From assembly GCA_030765055.1 (NCBI GenBank), contig CM060958.1:3531063-3595062 (forward strand): a stretch of 64,000 bases of DNA, given 5' to 3'. This document shows, one piece after another, positions 12,901-25,300 of this stretch. Made by a program: the position numbers and the translations under genes. This DNA is from Mantis religiosa (taxonomy: Eukaryota > Arthropoda > Insecta > Mantodea > Mantidae). Below the pieces are notes generated by a model. It was not told where the DNA came from. It searched no databases and was given only the letters and a program-made list of their open reading frames with translations. Position 1 is the first letter of the stretch. Every line of letters starts with the position of its first letter.

Positions 12901-15900
12901 GGTACTAGTCTCCAGAGCTAGTAGTAGGTGTGCTAGATCATCAGGCTTGACGTTGTTGTCGATGGGGGGGGCTTTGTCCCGGGTACTAGTCTACAGAGCT
13001 AGCAGTAGGTGTGCTAGGTCATCAGGCTTGACGTTGTTGTCGATGGGGGGGGCTTTGTCCGGGGTACTAGTCTCCAGCGCTAGTAGTAGATGTGCTAGAG
13101 CAGCAGGCGGCCCCAGTAATCTTCCCTGTGGCGTTGACGCGCGTAAGTGGCGTATCCACTATCAACCGTCTTGACGTTGTTGTCGATGGGGGGGCGGCTT
13201 TGTCCCGGGTACTAGTCTCCAGCGCTAGTAGTAGGTGTGCTAGACCAGGCGGCTCCAGTAATCTTCCCTGTGGCGTTGACGCGCGTAAGTGGCGTATACT
13301 TTCAACCGTCTTGACGTTGTTGTCGATGTGGGAGCTTTGTCCCGGGTACTAGTCTCCAGCGCTAGTAGTAGGTGTGCTAGATCAGGCGGCCCCAGTAATC
13401 TTCCCTGTGGCGTTGACGCGCGTAAGTGGCGTATACTTTCAACCGTCTTGACGTTGTCGATGTGGGAGCTTTGTCCCGGGTACTAGTCTAAAAAGCTAGT
13501 AGCAGGTGTGCTAGGTCAGGCGGCCCCAGTAATCTTCCCTGTGGCGTTGACGCGCGTAAGTGGCGTATCCACTATCAACCGTCTTGACGTTGTTGACGAT
13601 GGGGGGACGGCTTTGTCCCGGGTACTAGTCTACAAAGCTAGTAGTAGGGGTGCTAGGTCAGGCGGCCCCAGTAATCTTCCCTGTGGCGTTGACGCGCGTA
13701 AGTGGCGTATACTTTCAACCGTCTTGACGTTATTGTCGATGTGGGAGCTTTGTCCCGTATACTAGTCTACAAAGCTAGTAGTAGGTGTGCTAGATCAGGC
13801 GGCCCCAGTAATCTTCCCTGTGGCGTTGACGCGCGTAAGTGGCGCATACTTTCAACCGTCTTGACGTTATGGATGTGGGAGCTTTGTCCCGGGTACTAGT
13901 CTACAAAGCTAGTAGTAGGTGTGCTAGGTCAGGCGGCCCCAGTAGTCTTCCTTGTAGCGTTGACGCGCGTAAGTGGCGTATACTTTCAACCGTCCTGACG
14001 TCGTTGTCGATATGGGAGCTTTGTCCCGGGTACTAGTCTACAAAGCTAGTAGTAGGTGTGCTAGGTCAGGCGGCCCCAGTAATCCTCCCTGTGGCGAGTA
14101 CGCGCGTAAGTGGCGTATCTACTTTCAACAGTCTTGACGTTGTTGTCGATGAGCGGGGGGCTTTGTCCCGGGTACTAGTCTACAGAGCTAGTAGTAGGTG
14201 TGCTGGGTCAGGCGACACCATTAATCTTCCCTGTGGCGAGTACGCGCGTAAGTGGCGTATCTACTTTCAACTGTCTTGACGTTGTTGTCGATGAGCGGGC
14301 GGCTTTGTCCCGGGTACTAGTCTACAGAGCTAGTAGTAGGTGTGCTGGGTCAGGCGGACCCAGTAGTCTTCCCTGTGGCATGGACGCGCGTAAGTGGCGT
14401 ATCCACTATCAACCGTCTTGACGTTGTTGTCGATGTGGGAGCTTTGTCCCGGGTACTAGTCTCCAGAGCTAGTAGTAGGTGTGCTAGATCATCAGGCTTG
14501 ACGTTGTTGTCGATGGGGGGGGGCTTTGTCCCGAGTACTAGTCTCCAGCGCTAGTAGTAGATGTGCTAGAGCAGCAGGCGGCCCCAGTAATCTTCCCTGT
14601 GGCGTTGACGCGCGTAAGTGGCGTATCCACTATCAACCGTCTTGACGTTGTTGTCGATGGGGGGGGCGGCTTTGTCCCGGGTACTAGTCTCCAGCGCTAG
14701 TAGTAGGTGTGCTAGACCAGGCGGCTCCAGTAATCTTCCCTGTGGCGTTGACGCGCGTAAGTGGCGTATACTTTCAACCGTCTTGACGTTGTTGTCGATG
14801 TGGGAGCTTTGTCCCGGGTACTAGTCTCCAGTGCTAGTAGTAGGTGTGCTAGATCAGGCGGCCCCAGTAATCTTCCCTGTGGCGTTGACGCGCGTAAGTG
14901 GCGTATACTTTCAACCGTCTTGACGTTGTCGATGTGGGAGCTTTGTCCAGGGTACTGGTCTACAAAGCTAGTAGTAGGTGTGCTAGATCAGGCGGCCCCA
15001 GTAATCTTCCCTGTGGCGTTGACGCGCGTAAGTGGCGTATACTTTCAACCGTCTTGACGTTGTCGATGTGGGAGCTTTGTCCCGGGTACTAGTCTACAAA
15101 GCTAGTAGTAGGTGTGCTAGGTCAGGCGGCCCCAGTAGTCTTCGTTGTAGCGTTGACGCGCGTAAGTGGCGTATACTTTCAACCGTCTTGACGTCGTTGT
15201 CGATATGGGAGCTTTGTCCCGGGTACTAGTCTACAAAGCTAGTAGTAGGTGTGCTAGGTCAGGCGGCCCCAGTAATCCTCCCTGTGGCGAGTACGCGCGT
15301 AAGTGGCGTATCTACTTTCAACTGTCTTGACGTTGTTGTCGATGAGCGGGGGGCTTTGTCCCGGGTACTAGTCTACAGAGCTAGTAGTAGGTGTGCTGGG
15401 TCAGGCGACACCATTAATCTTCCCTGTGGCGAGTACGCGCCTAAGTGGCGTATCTACTTTCAACCGTCTTGACGTTGTTGTCGATGAGCGGGCGGCTTTG
15501 TCCCGGGTACTAGTCTACAGAGCTAGTAGTAGGTGTGCTGGGTCAGGCGGACCCAGTAGTCTTCCCTGTGGCGTGGACGCGCGTAAGTGGCGTATCCACT
15601 ATCAACCGTCTTGACGTTGTTGTCGATGTGGAAGCTTTGTCCCGGGTACTAGTCTCCAGAGCTAGTAGTAGGTGTGCTAGATCATCAGGCTTGACGTTGT
15701 TGTCGATGGGGGGGCTTTGTCCCGGGTACTAGTCTCCAGCGCTAGTAGTAGATGTGCTAGAGCAGCAGGCGGCCCCAGTAATCTTCCCTGTGGCGTGGAC
15801 GCGCGTAAGTGGCGTATCCACTATCAACCGTCTTGACGTTGTTGTCGATGTGGAAGCTTTGTCCCGGGTACTAGTCTCCAGAGCTAGTAGTAGGTGTGCT

Positions 15901-18900
15901 AGATCATCAGGCTTGACGTTGTTGTAATGGAGGGGGCTTTGTCCGGGTACTAGTCGCCAGCGCTAGTAGTAGGTGTGCTAGATTAGGCGGCTCCAGTAAT
16001 CTTCCCTGTGGCGTTGACGCGCGTAAGTGGCGTATACTTTCAACCGTCTTGACGTTGTTGTCGATGTGGGAGCTTTGTCCCGGGTACTAGTGCCCAGCGC
16101 TAGTAGTAGGTGTGCTAGATCAGGCGGCCCCAGTAATCTTCCCTGTGGCGTTGACGCGCGTAAGTGCCGTATACTTTCAACCGTCTTGACGTTGTCGATG
16201 TGGGAGCTTTGTCCCGGGTACTAGTCTACAAAGCTAGTAGTAGGTGTGCTAGGTCAGGCGGCCCCAGTAATCTTCCCTGTGGCGTTGACGCGCGTAAGTG
16301 GCGTATCCACTATCAACCGTCTTGACGTTGTTGACGATGGGGGGGCGGCTTTGTCCCGGGTACTAGTCTACAAAGCTAGTAGTAGGGGTGCTAGGTCAGG
16401 CGGCCCCAGTGATCTTCCCTGTGGCGTTGACGCGCGTAAGTGGCGTATACTTTCAACCGTCTTGACGTTATTGTCGATGTGGGAGCTTTGTACCGGGTAC
16501 TAGTCTCCAGCGCTAGTAGTAGGTGTGCTAGATCAGGCGGCTCCAGTAATCTTCCCTGTGGCGTTGACGGGCGTAAGTGGCGTATACTTTCAACCGTCTT
16601 GACGTTGTTGTCGATGTGGGAGCTTTGTCCCGGATACTAGTCTACAAAGCTAGTAGTAGGTGTGCTAGATCAGGCGGCCCCAGTAATCTTCCCTGTGGCG
16701 TTGACGCGCGTAAGTGGCGCATACTTTCAACCGTCTTGACGTTATGGATGTGGGAGCTTTGTCCCGGGTACTAGTCTACAAAGCTAGTAGTAGGTGTGCT
16801 AGATCAGGCGGCCCCAGTAATCTTCCCTGTGGCGTTGACGCGCGTAAGTGGCGCATACTTTCAACCGTCTTGACGTTATGGATGTGGGAGCTTTGTCCCG
16901 GGTACTAGTCTACAAAGCTAGTAGTAGGTGTGCTAGGTGAGGCGGCCCCAGTAGTCTTCCTTGTAGCGTTGACGCGCGTAAGTGGCGTATACTTTCAACC
17001 GTCTTGACGTCGTTGTCGATATGGGAGCTTTGTCCCGGGTACTAGTCTACAAAGCTAGTAGTAGGTGTGCTAGGTCAGGCGGCCCCAGTAATCCTCCCTG
17101 TGGCGAGTACGCGCGTAAGTGGCGTGTCTACTTTCAACTGTCTTGACGTTGTTGTCGATGAGCGGGGGGCTTTGTCCCGGGTACTAGTCTACAGAGCTAG
17201 TAGTAGGTGTGCTGGGTCAGGCGACACCATTAATCTTCCCTGTGGCGAGTACGCGCGTAAGTGGCGTATCTACTTTCAACTGTCTTGACGTTGTTGTCGA
17301 TGAGCGGGCGGCTTTGTCCCGGGTACTAGTCTACAGAGCTAGTAGTAGGTGTGCTGGGTCAGGCGGACCCAGTAGTCTTCCCTGTGGCGTGGACGCGCGT
17401 AAGTGGCGTATCCACTATCAACCGTCTTGACGTTGTTGTCGATGTGGGAGCTTTGTCCCGGGTACTAGTCTCCAGAGCTAGTAGTAGGTGTGCTAGATCA
17501 TCAGGCTTGACGTTGTTGTCGATGGGGGGGGGCTTTGTCCCGGGTACTAGTCTCCAGCGCTAGTAGTAGATGTGCTAGAGCAGCAGGCGGCCCCAGTAAT
17601 CTTCCCTGTGGCGTTGACGCGCGTAAGTGGCGTATCCACTATCAACCGTCTTGACGTTGTTGTCGATGGGGGGGGGGCGGCTTTGTCCCGGGTACTAGTC
17701 TCCAGCGCTAGTAGTAGGTGTGCTAGACCAGGCGGCTCCAGTAATCTTCCCTGTGGCGTTGACGCGCGTAAGTGGCGTATACTTTCAACCGTCTTGACGT
17801 TGTTGTCGATGTGGGAGCTTTGTCCCGGGTACTAGTCTCCAGCGCTAGTAGTAGGTGTGCTAGATCAGGCGGCCCCAGTAATCTTCCCTGTGGCGTTGAC
17901 GCGCGCAAGTGGCGTATACTTTCAACCGTCTCGACGTTGTCGATGTAGGAGCTTTGTCCCTGGTACTAGTCTACAAAGCTAGTAGTAGGTGTGCTAGATC
18001 AGGCGGCCCCAGTAATCTTCCCTGTGGCGTTGACGCGCGTAAGTGGCGTATACTTTCAACCGTCTTGACGTTGTCGATGTGGGAGCTTTGTCCCGGGTAC
18101 TAGTCTACAAAGCTAGTAGTAGGTGTGCTAGGTCAGGCGGCCCCAGTAGTCTTCCTTGTAGCGTTGACGCGCGTAAGTGGCGTATACTTTCAACCGTCTT
18201 GACGTCGTTGTCGATATGGGAGCTTTGTCCCGGGTACTAGTCTACAAAGCTAGTAGTAGGTGTGCTAGGTCAGTCGGCCCCAGTAATCCTCCCTGTGGCG
18301 AGTACGCGCGTAAGTGGCGTATATACTTTCAACTGTCTTGACGTTGTTGTCGATGAGCGGGGGGCTTTGTCCCCGGTACTAGTCTACAGAGCTAGTAGTA
18401 GGTGTGCTGGGTCAGGCGACACCATTAATCTTCCCTGTGGCGAGTACGCGCGTAAGTGGCGTATCTACTTTCAACCGTCTTGACGTTGTTGTCGATGAGC
18501 GGGCGGCTTTGTCCCGGGTACTAGTCTACAGAGCTAGTAGTAGGTGTGCTGGGTCAGGCGGACCCAGTAGTCTTCCCTGTGGCGTGGACGCGCGTAATTG
18601 GCGTATCCACTATCAACCGTCTTGACGTTGTTGTCGATGTGGAAGCTTTGTCCCGGGTACTAGTCTCCAGAGCTAGTAGTAGGTGTGCTAGATCATCAGG
18701 CTTGACGTTGTTGTCGATGGGGGGGCTTTGTCCCGGGTACTAGTCTCCAGCGCTAGTAGTAGATGTGCTAGAGCAGCAGGCGGCCCCAGTAATCTTCCCT
18801 GTGGCGTGGACGCGCGTAAGTGGCGTATCCACTATCAACCGTCTTGACGTTGTTGTCGATGTGGAAGCTTTGTCCCGGGTACTAGTCTCCAGAGCTAGTA

Positions 18901-21900
18901 GTATGTGTGCTAGATCATCAGGCTTGACGTTGTTGTCGATGGAGGGGGCTTTGTCCTGGGTACTAGTCACCAGCGCTAGTAGTAGGTGTGCTAGATCAGG
19001 CGGCTCCAGTAATCTTCCCTGTGGCGTTGACGCGCGTAAGTGGCGTATACTTTCAACCGTCTTGACGTTGTTGTCGATGTGGGAGCTTTGTCCCGGGTAC
19101 TAGTCTCCAGCGCTAGTAGAAGGTGTGCTAGATCAGGCGGCCCCAGTAATCTTCCCTGTGGCGTTGACGCGCGTAAGTGGCGTATACTTTCAACCGTCTT
19201 GACGTTGTCGATGTGGGAGCTTTGTCCCGGGTACTAGTCTACAAAGCTAGTAGTAGGTGTGCTAGGTCAGGCGGCCCCAGTAATCTTCCCTGTGGCGTTG
19301 ACGCGCGTAAGTGGCGTATCCACTATCAACCGTCTTGACGTTGTTGACGATGGGGGGGCGGCTTTGTCCCGGGTACTAGTCTACAAAGCTAGTAGTAGGG
19401 GTGCTAGGTCAGATGGCCCCAGTAATCCTCCCTGTGGCGAGTACGCGCGTAAGTGGCGTATCTACTTTCAACAGTCTTGACGTTGTTGTCGATGAGCGGG
19501 GGGCTTTGTCCCGGGTACTAGTCTACAGAGCTAGTAGTAGGTGTGCTGGGTCAGGCGACACCATTAATCTTCCCTGTGGCGAGTACGCGCGTAAGTGGCG
19601 TATCTACTTTCAACTGTCTTGACGTTGTTGTCGATGAGCGGGCGGCTTTGTCCCGGGTACTAGTCTACAGAGCTAGTAGTAGGTGTGCTGGGTCAGGCGG
19701 ACCCAGTAGTCTTCCCTGTGGCATGGACGCGCGTAAGTGGCGTATCCACTATCAACCGTCTTGACGTTGTTGTCGATGTGGGAGCTTTGTCCCGGGTACT
19801 AGTCTCCAGAGCTAGTAGTAGGTGTGCTAGATCATCAGGCTTGACGTTGTTGTCGATGAGGGGGGCTTTGTCCCGAGTACTAGTCTCCAGCGCTAGTAGT
19901 AGATGTGCTAGAGCAGCAGGCGGCCCCAGTAATCTTCCCTGTGGCGTTGACGCGCGTAAGTGGCGTATACTTTCAACCGTCTCGACGTTGTCGATGTGGG
20001 AGCTTTGTCCCGGGTACTAGTCTACAAAGCTAGTAGTAGGTGTGCTAGATCAGGCGGCCCCAGTAATCTTCCCTGTGGCGTTGACGCGCGTAAGTGGCGT
20101 ATACTTTCAACCGTCTTGACGTTGTCGATGTGGGAGCTTTGTCCCGGGTACTAGTCTACAAAGCTAGTAGTAGGTGTGCTAGGTCAGGCGGCCCCAGTAG
20201 TCTTCCTTGTAGCGTTGACGCGCGTAAGTGGCGTATACTTTCAACCGTCTTGACGTCGTTGTCGATATGGGAGCTTTGTCCCGGGTACTAGTCTACAAAG
20301 CTAGTAGTAGGTGTGCTAGGTCAGGCGGCCCCAGTAATCCTCCCTGTGGCGAGTACGCGCGTAAGTGGCGTATCTACTTTCAACTGTCTTGACGTTGTTG
20401 TCGATGAGCGGGGGGCTTTGTCCCCGGTACTAGTCTACAGAGCTAGTAGTAGGTGTGCTGGGTCAGGCGACACCATTAATCTTCCCTGTGGCGAGTACGC
20501 GCGTAAGTGGCGTATCTACTTTCAACCGTCTTGACGTTGTTGTCGATGAGCGGGCGGCTTTGTCCCGGGTACTAGTCTACAGAGCTAGTAGTAGGTGTGC
20601 TGGGTCAGGCGGACCCAGTAGTCTTCCCTGTGGCGTGGACGCGCGTAAGTGGCGTATCCACTATCAACCGTCTTGACGTTGTTGTCGATGTGGAAGCTTT
20701 GTCCCGGGTACTAGTCTCCAGAGCTAGTAGTAGGTGTGCTAGATCATCAGGCTTGACGTTGTTGTCGAAGGGGGGGCTTTGTCCCGGGTACTAGTCTCCA
20801 GCGCTAGTAGTAGATGTGCTAGAGCAGCAGGCGGCCCCAGTAATCTTCCCCGTGGCGTGGACACGCGTAAGTGGCGTATCCACTATCAACCGTCTTGACG
20901 TTGTTGTCGATGTGGAAGCTTTGTCCCGGGTACTAGTCTCCAGAGCTAGTAGTAGGTGTGCTAGATCATCAGGCTTGACGTTGTTGTCGATGGAGGGGGC
21001 TTTGTCCCGGGTACTAGTCACCAGCGCTAGTAGTAGGTGTGCTAGATCAGGCGGCTCCAGTAATCTTTCCTGTGGCGTTGACGCGCGTAAGTGGCGTATA
21101 CTTTCAACCGTCTTGACGTTGTTGTCGATGTGGGAGCTTTGTCCCGGGTACTAGTCTCCAGCGCTAGTAGAAGGTGTGCTAGATCAGGCGGCCCCAGTAA
21201 TCTTCCCTGTGGCGTTGACGCGCGTAAGTGGCGTATACTTTCAACCGTCTTGACGTTGTCGATGTGGGAGCTTTGTCCCGGGTACTAGTCTACAAAGCTA
21301 GTAGTAGGTGTGCTAGGTCAGGCGGCCCCAGTAATCTTCCCTGTGGCGTTGACGCGCGTAAGTGGCGTATCCACTATCAACCGTCTTGACGTTGTTGACG
21401 ATGGGGGGACGGCTTTGTCCCGGGTACTAGTCTACAAAGCTAGTAGTAGGGGTGCTAGGTCAGGCGGCCCCAGTAATCTTCCCTGTGGCGTTGACGCGCG
21501 TAAGTGGCGTATACTTTCAACCGTCTTGACGTTATTGTCGATGTGGGAGCTTTGTCCCGTATACTAGTCTACAAAGCTAGTAGTAGGTGTGCTAGATCAG
21601 GCGGCCCCAGTAATCTTCCCTGTGGCGTTGACGCGCGTAAGTGGCGCATACTTTCAACCGTCTTGACGTTATGGATGTGGGAGCTTTGTCCCGGGTACTA
21701 GTCTACAAAGCTAGTAGTAGGTGTGCTAGGTCAGGCGGCCCCAGTAGTCTTCCTTGTAGCGTTGACGCGCGTAAGTGGCGTATACTTTCAACCGTCCTGA
21801 CGTCGTTGTCGATATGGGAGCTTTGTCCCGGGTACTAGTCTACAAAGCTAGTAGTAGGTGTGCTAGGTCAGGCGGCCCCAGTAATCCTCCCTGTGGCGAG

Positions 21901-22334
21901 TACGCGCGTAAGTGGCGTATCTACTTTCAACAGTCTTGACGTTGTTGTCGATGAGCGGGGGGCTTTGTCCCGGGTACTAGTCTACAGAGCTAGTAGTAGG
22001 TGTGCTGGGTCAGGCGACACCATTAATCTTCCCTGTGGCGAGTACGCGCGTAAGTGGCGTATCTACTTTCAACTGTCTTGACGTTGTTGTCGATGAGCGG
22101 GCGGCTTTGTCCCGGGTACTAGTCTACAGAGCTAGTAGTAGGTGTGCTGGGTCAGGCGGACCCAGTAGTCTTCCCTGTGGCATGGACGCGCGTAAGTGGC
22201 GTATCCACTATCAACCGTCTTGACGTTGTTGTCGATGTGGGAGCTTTGTCCCGGGTACTAGTCTCCAGCGCTAGTAGTAGGTGTGCTAGACCAGGCGGCT
22301 CCAGTAATCTCTCCTGTGGCGTTGACGCGCGTAA
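9903..22334. repeat. Higher-order satellite block, copy A (about 12.4 kb)
   Basis: Diagnostic variants place this block in register with the next two. The GTGGCCTTGACG variant occurs near 10,024, 22,455 and 34,689. A GGCGCGTACGCGCG variant occurs near 10,570, 23,001 and 36,053. A CTAAAAAGCTAGTAGCAGG variant occurs near 13,490, 25,920 and 44,515. Units from 9,903 to about 13,830 match copy B at an offset of about 12,431. Units from about 14,898 to 16,700 match at 11,372, and units from 17,067 to about 22,250 match at 11,237-11,239. Copy A therefore has about 1.06 kb and one extra 134-bp monomer relative to B. The exact start is a choice of register within the tandem array. Confidence 0.85.
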
Positions 22335-25300
22335 GTGGCGTATACTTTCAACCGTCTTGACGTTGTTGTCGATGTGGGAGCTTTGTACCGGCTACTAGTC
22401 TCCAGCGCTAGTAGTAGGTGTGCTAGACCAGGCGGCTCCAGTAATCTTCCCTGTGGCCTTGACGCGCGTAAGTGGCGTATACTTTCAACCGTCTTGACGT
22501 TGTTGTCGATGTGGGAGCTTTGTCCCGGATATTAGTCTACAAAGCTAGTAGTAGGTGTGCTAGATCAGGCGGCCCCAGTAATCTTCCCTGTGGCGTTGAC
22601 GCGCGTAAGTGGCGCATACTTTCAACCGTCTTGACGTTATGGATGTGGGAGCTTTGTCCCGTGTACTAGTCTACAAAGCTAGTAGTAGGTGTGCTTGGTC
22701 AGGCGGCCCCAGTAGTCTTCCTTGTAGCGTTGAGGCGCGTAAGTGGCCTATACTTTCAACCGTCTTGACGTCGTTGTCGATATGGGAGCTTTGTCCCGGG
22801 TACTAGTCTACAAAGCTAGTAGTAGGTGTGCTAGGTCAGGCGGCCCCAGTAGTCTTCCTTGTAGCGTTGACGCGCGTAAGTGGCGTATACTTTCAACCGT
22901 CTTGACGTCGTTGTCGATATGGGAGCTTTGTCCCGGGTACTAGTCTACAAAGCTAGTAGTAGGTGTGCTAGGTCAGGCGGCCCCAGTAATCCTCCCTGTG
23001 GCGCGTACGCGCGTAAGTGGCGTATCTACTTTCAACAGTCTTGACGTTGTTGTCGATGAGCGGGGGGCTTTGTCCCGGGTACTAGTCTACAGAGCTAGTA
23101 GTAGGTGTGCTGGGTCAGGCGACACCATTAATCTTCCCTGTGGCGAGTACGCGCGTAAGTGGCGTATCTACTTTCAACTGTCTTGACGCTGTTGTCGATG
23201 AGCGGACGCCTTTGTCCCGGGTACTAGTCTACAGAGCTAGTAGTAGGTGTGCTGGGTCAGGCGGACCCAGTAGTCTTCCCTGTGGCGTGGACGCGCGTAA
23301 GTGGCGTATCCACTATCAACCGTCTTGACGTTGCTGTCGATGTGGGAGCTTTGTCCCGGGTACTAGTCTCCAGAGCTAGTAGTAGGTGTGCTAGATCATC
23401 AGGCTTGACGTTGTTGTCGATGGGGGGGGGGCTTTGTCCCGGGTACTAGTCTCCAGCGCTAGTAGTAGATGTGCTAGAGCAGCAGGCGGCCCCAGTAATC
23501 TTCCCTGTGGCGTTGACGCGCGTAAGTGGCGTATCCCCTATCAACCGTCTTGACGTTGTTGTCGATGGGGGGGGCGGCTTTGTCCCGGGTACTAGTCTCC
23601 AGCGCTAGTAGTAGGTGTGCTAGACCAGGCGGCTCCAGTAATCTTCCCTGTGGCGTTGACGCGCGTAAGTGGCGTATACTTAACCGTCTTGACGTTGTTG
23701 TCGATGTGGGAGCTTTGTCCCGGGTACTAGTCTCCAGCGCTAGTAGTAGGTGTGCTAGATCAGGCGGCCCCAGTAATCTTCCCTGTGGCGTTGACGCACG
23801 TAAGTGGCGTATACTTTCAACCGTCTTGACGTTGTCGATGTGGGAGCTTTGTCCCGGGTACTAGTCTACAAAGCTAGTAGTAGGTGTGCTAGATCAGGCG
23901 GCCCCAGTAATCTTCCCTGTGGCGTTGACGCGCGTAAGTGGCGTATACTTTCAACCGTCTTGACGTTGTCGATGTGGGAACTTTGTCCCGGGTACTAGTC
24001 TACAAAGCTAGTAGTAGGTGTGCTAGGTCAGGCGGCCCCAGTAGTCTTCCTTGTAGCGTTGACGCGCGTAAGTGGCGTATACTTTCAACCGTCTTGACGT
24101 CGTTGTCGATATGGGAGCTTTGTCCCGGGTACTAGTCTACAAAGCTAGTAGTAGGTGTGCTAGGTCAGGCGGCCCCAGTAATCCTCCCTGTGGCGAGTAC
24201 AAGCGTAAGTGGCGTATCTACTTTCAACTGTCTTGACGTTGTTGTCGATGAGCGGGGGGCTTTGTCCCGGGTACTAGTCTACAGAGCTAGTAGTAGGTGT
24301 GCTGGGTCAGGCGACACCATTAATCTTCCCTGTGGCGAGTACGCGCGTAAGTGGCGTATCTACTTTCAACCGTCTTGACGTTGTTGTCGATGAGCGGGCG
24401 GCTTTGTCCCGGGTACTAGTCTACAGAGCTAGTAGTATGTGTGCTGGGTCAGGCGGACCCAGTAGTCTTCCCTGTGGCGTGGACGCGCGTAAGTGGCGTA
24501 TCCACTATCAACCGTCTTGACGTTGTTGTCGATGTGGAAGCTTTGTCCCTGGTACTAGTCTCCAGAGCTAGTAGTAGGTGTGCTAGATCATCAGGCTTGA
24601 CGTTGTTGTCGATGGGGGGGGGGCTTTGTCCCGGGTACTAGTCTCCAGCGCTAGTAGTAGATGTGCTAGAGCAGCAGGCGGCCCCAGTAATCTTCCCTGT
24701 GGCGTTGACGCGCGTAAGTGGCGTATACTTTCAACCGTCTTGACGTTGTCGATGTGGGAGCTTTGTCCCGGGTACTAGTCTACAAAGCTAGTAGTAGGTG
24801 TGCTAGGTCAGGCGGCCCCAGTAGTCTTCCTTGTTGCGTTGACGCGCGTAAGTAGCGTATACTTTCAACCGTCTTGGCGTCGTTGTCGATATGGGAGCTT
24901 TGTCCCGGGTACTAGTCTACAAAGCTAGTAGTAGGTGTGCTAGGTCAGACGGCCCCAGTAATCCTCCCTGTGGCGAGTACGCGCGTAAGTGGCTTATCTA
25001 CTTTCAACTGTCTTGACGTTGTTGTCGATGAGCGGGGGGCTTTGTCCCGGGTACTAGTCTACAGAGCTAGTAGTAGGTGTGCTGGGTCAGGCGACACCAT
25101 TAATCTTCCCTGTGGCGAGTACGCGCGTAAGTGGCGTATCTACTTTCAACCGTCTTGACGTTGTTGTCGATGAGCGGGCGGCTTTGTCCCGGGTACTAGT
25201 CTACAGAGCTAGTAGTAGGTGTGCTGGGTCAGGCGGACCCAGTAGTCTTCCCTGTGGCGTGGACGCGCGTAAGTGGCGTATCCACTATCAACCGTCTTGA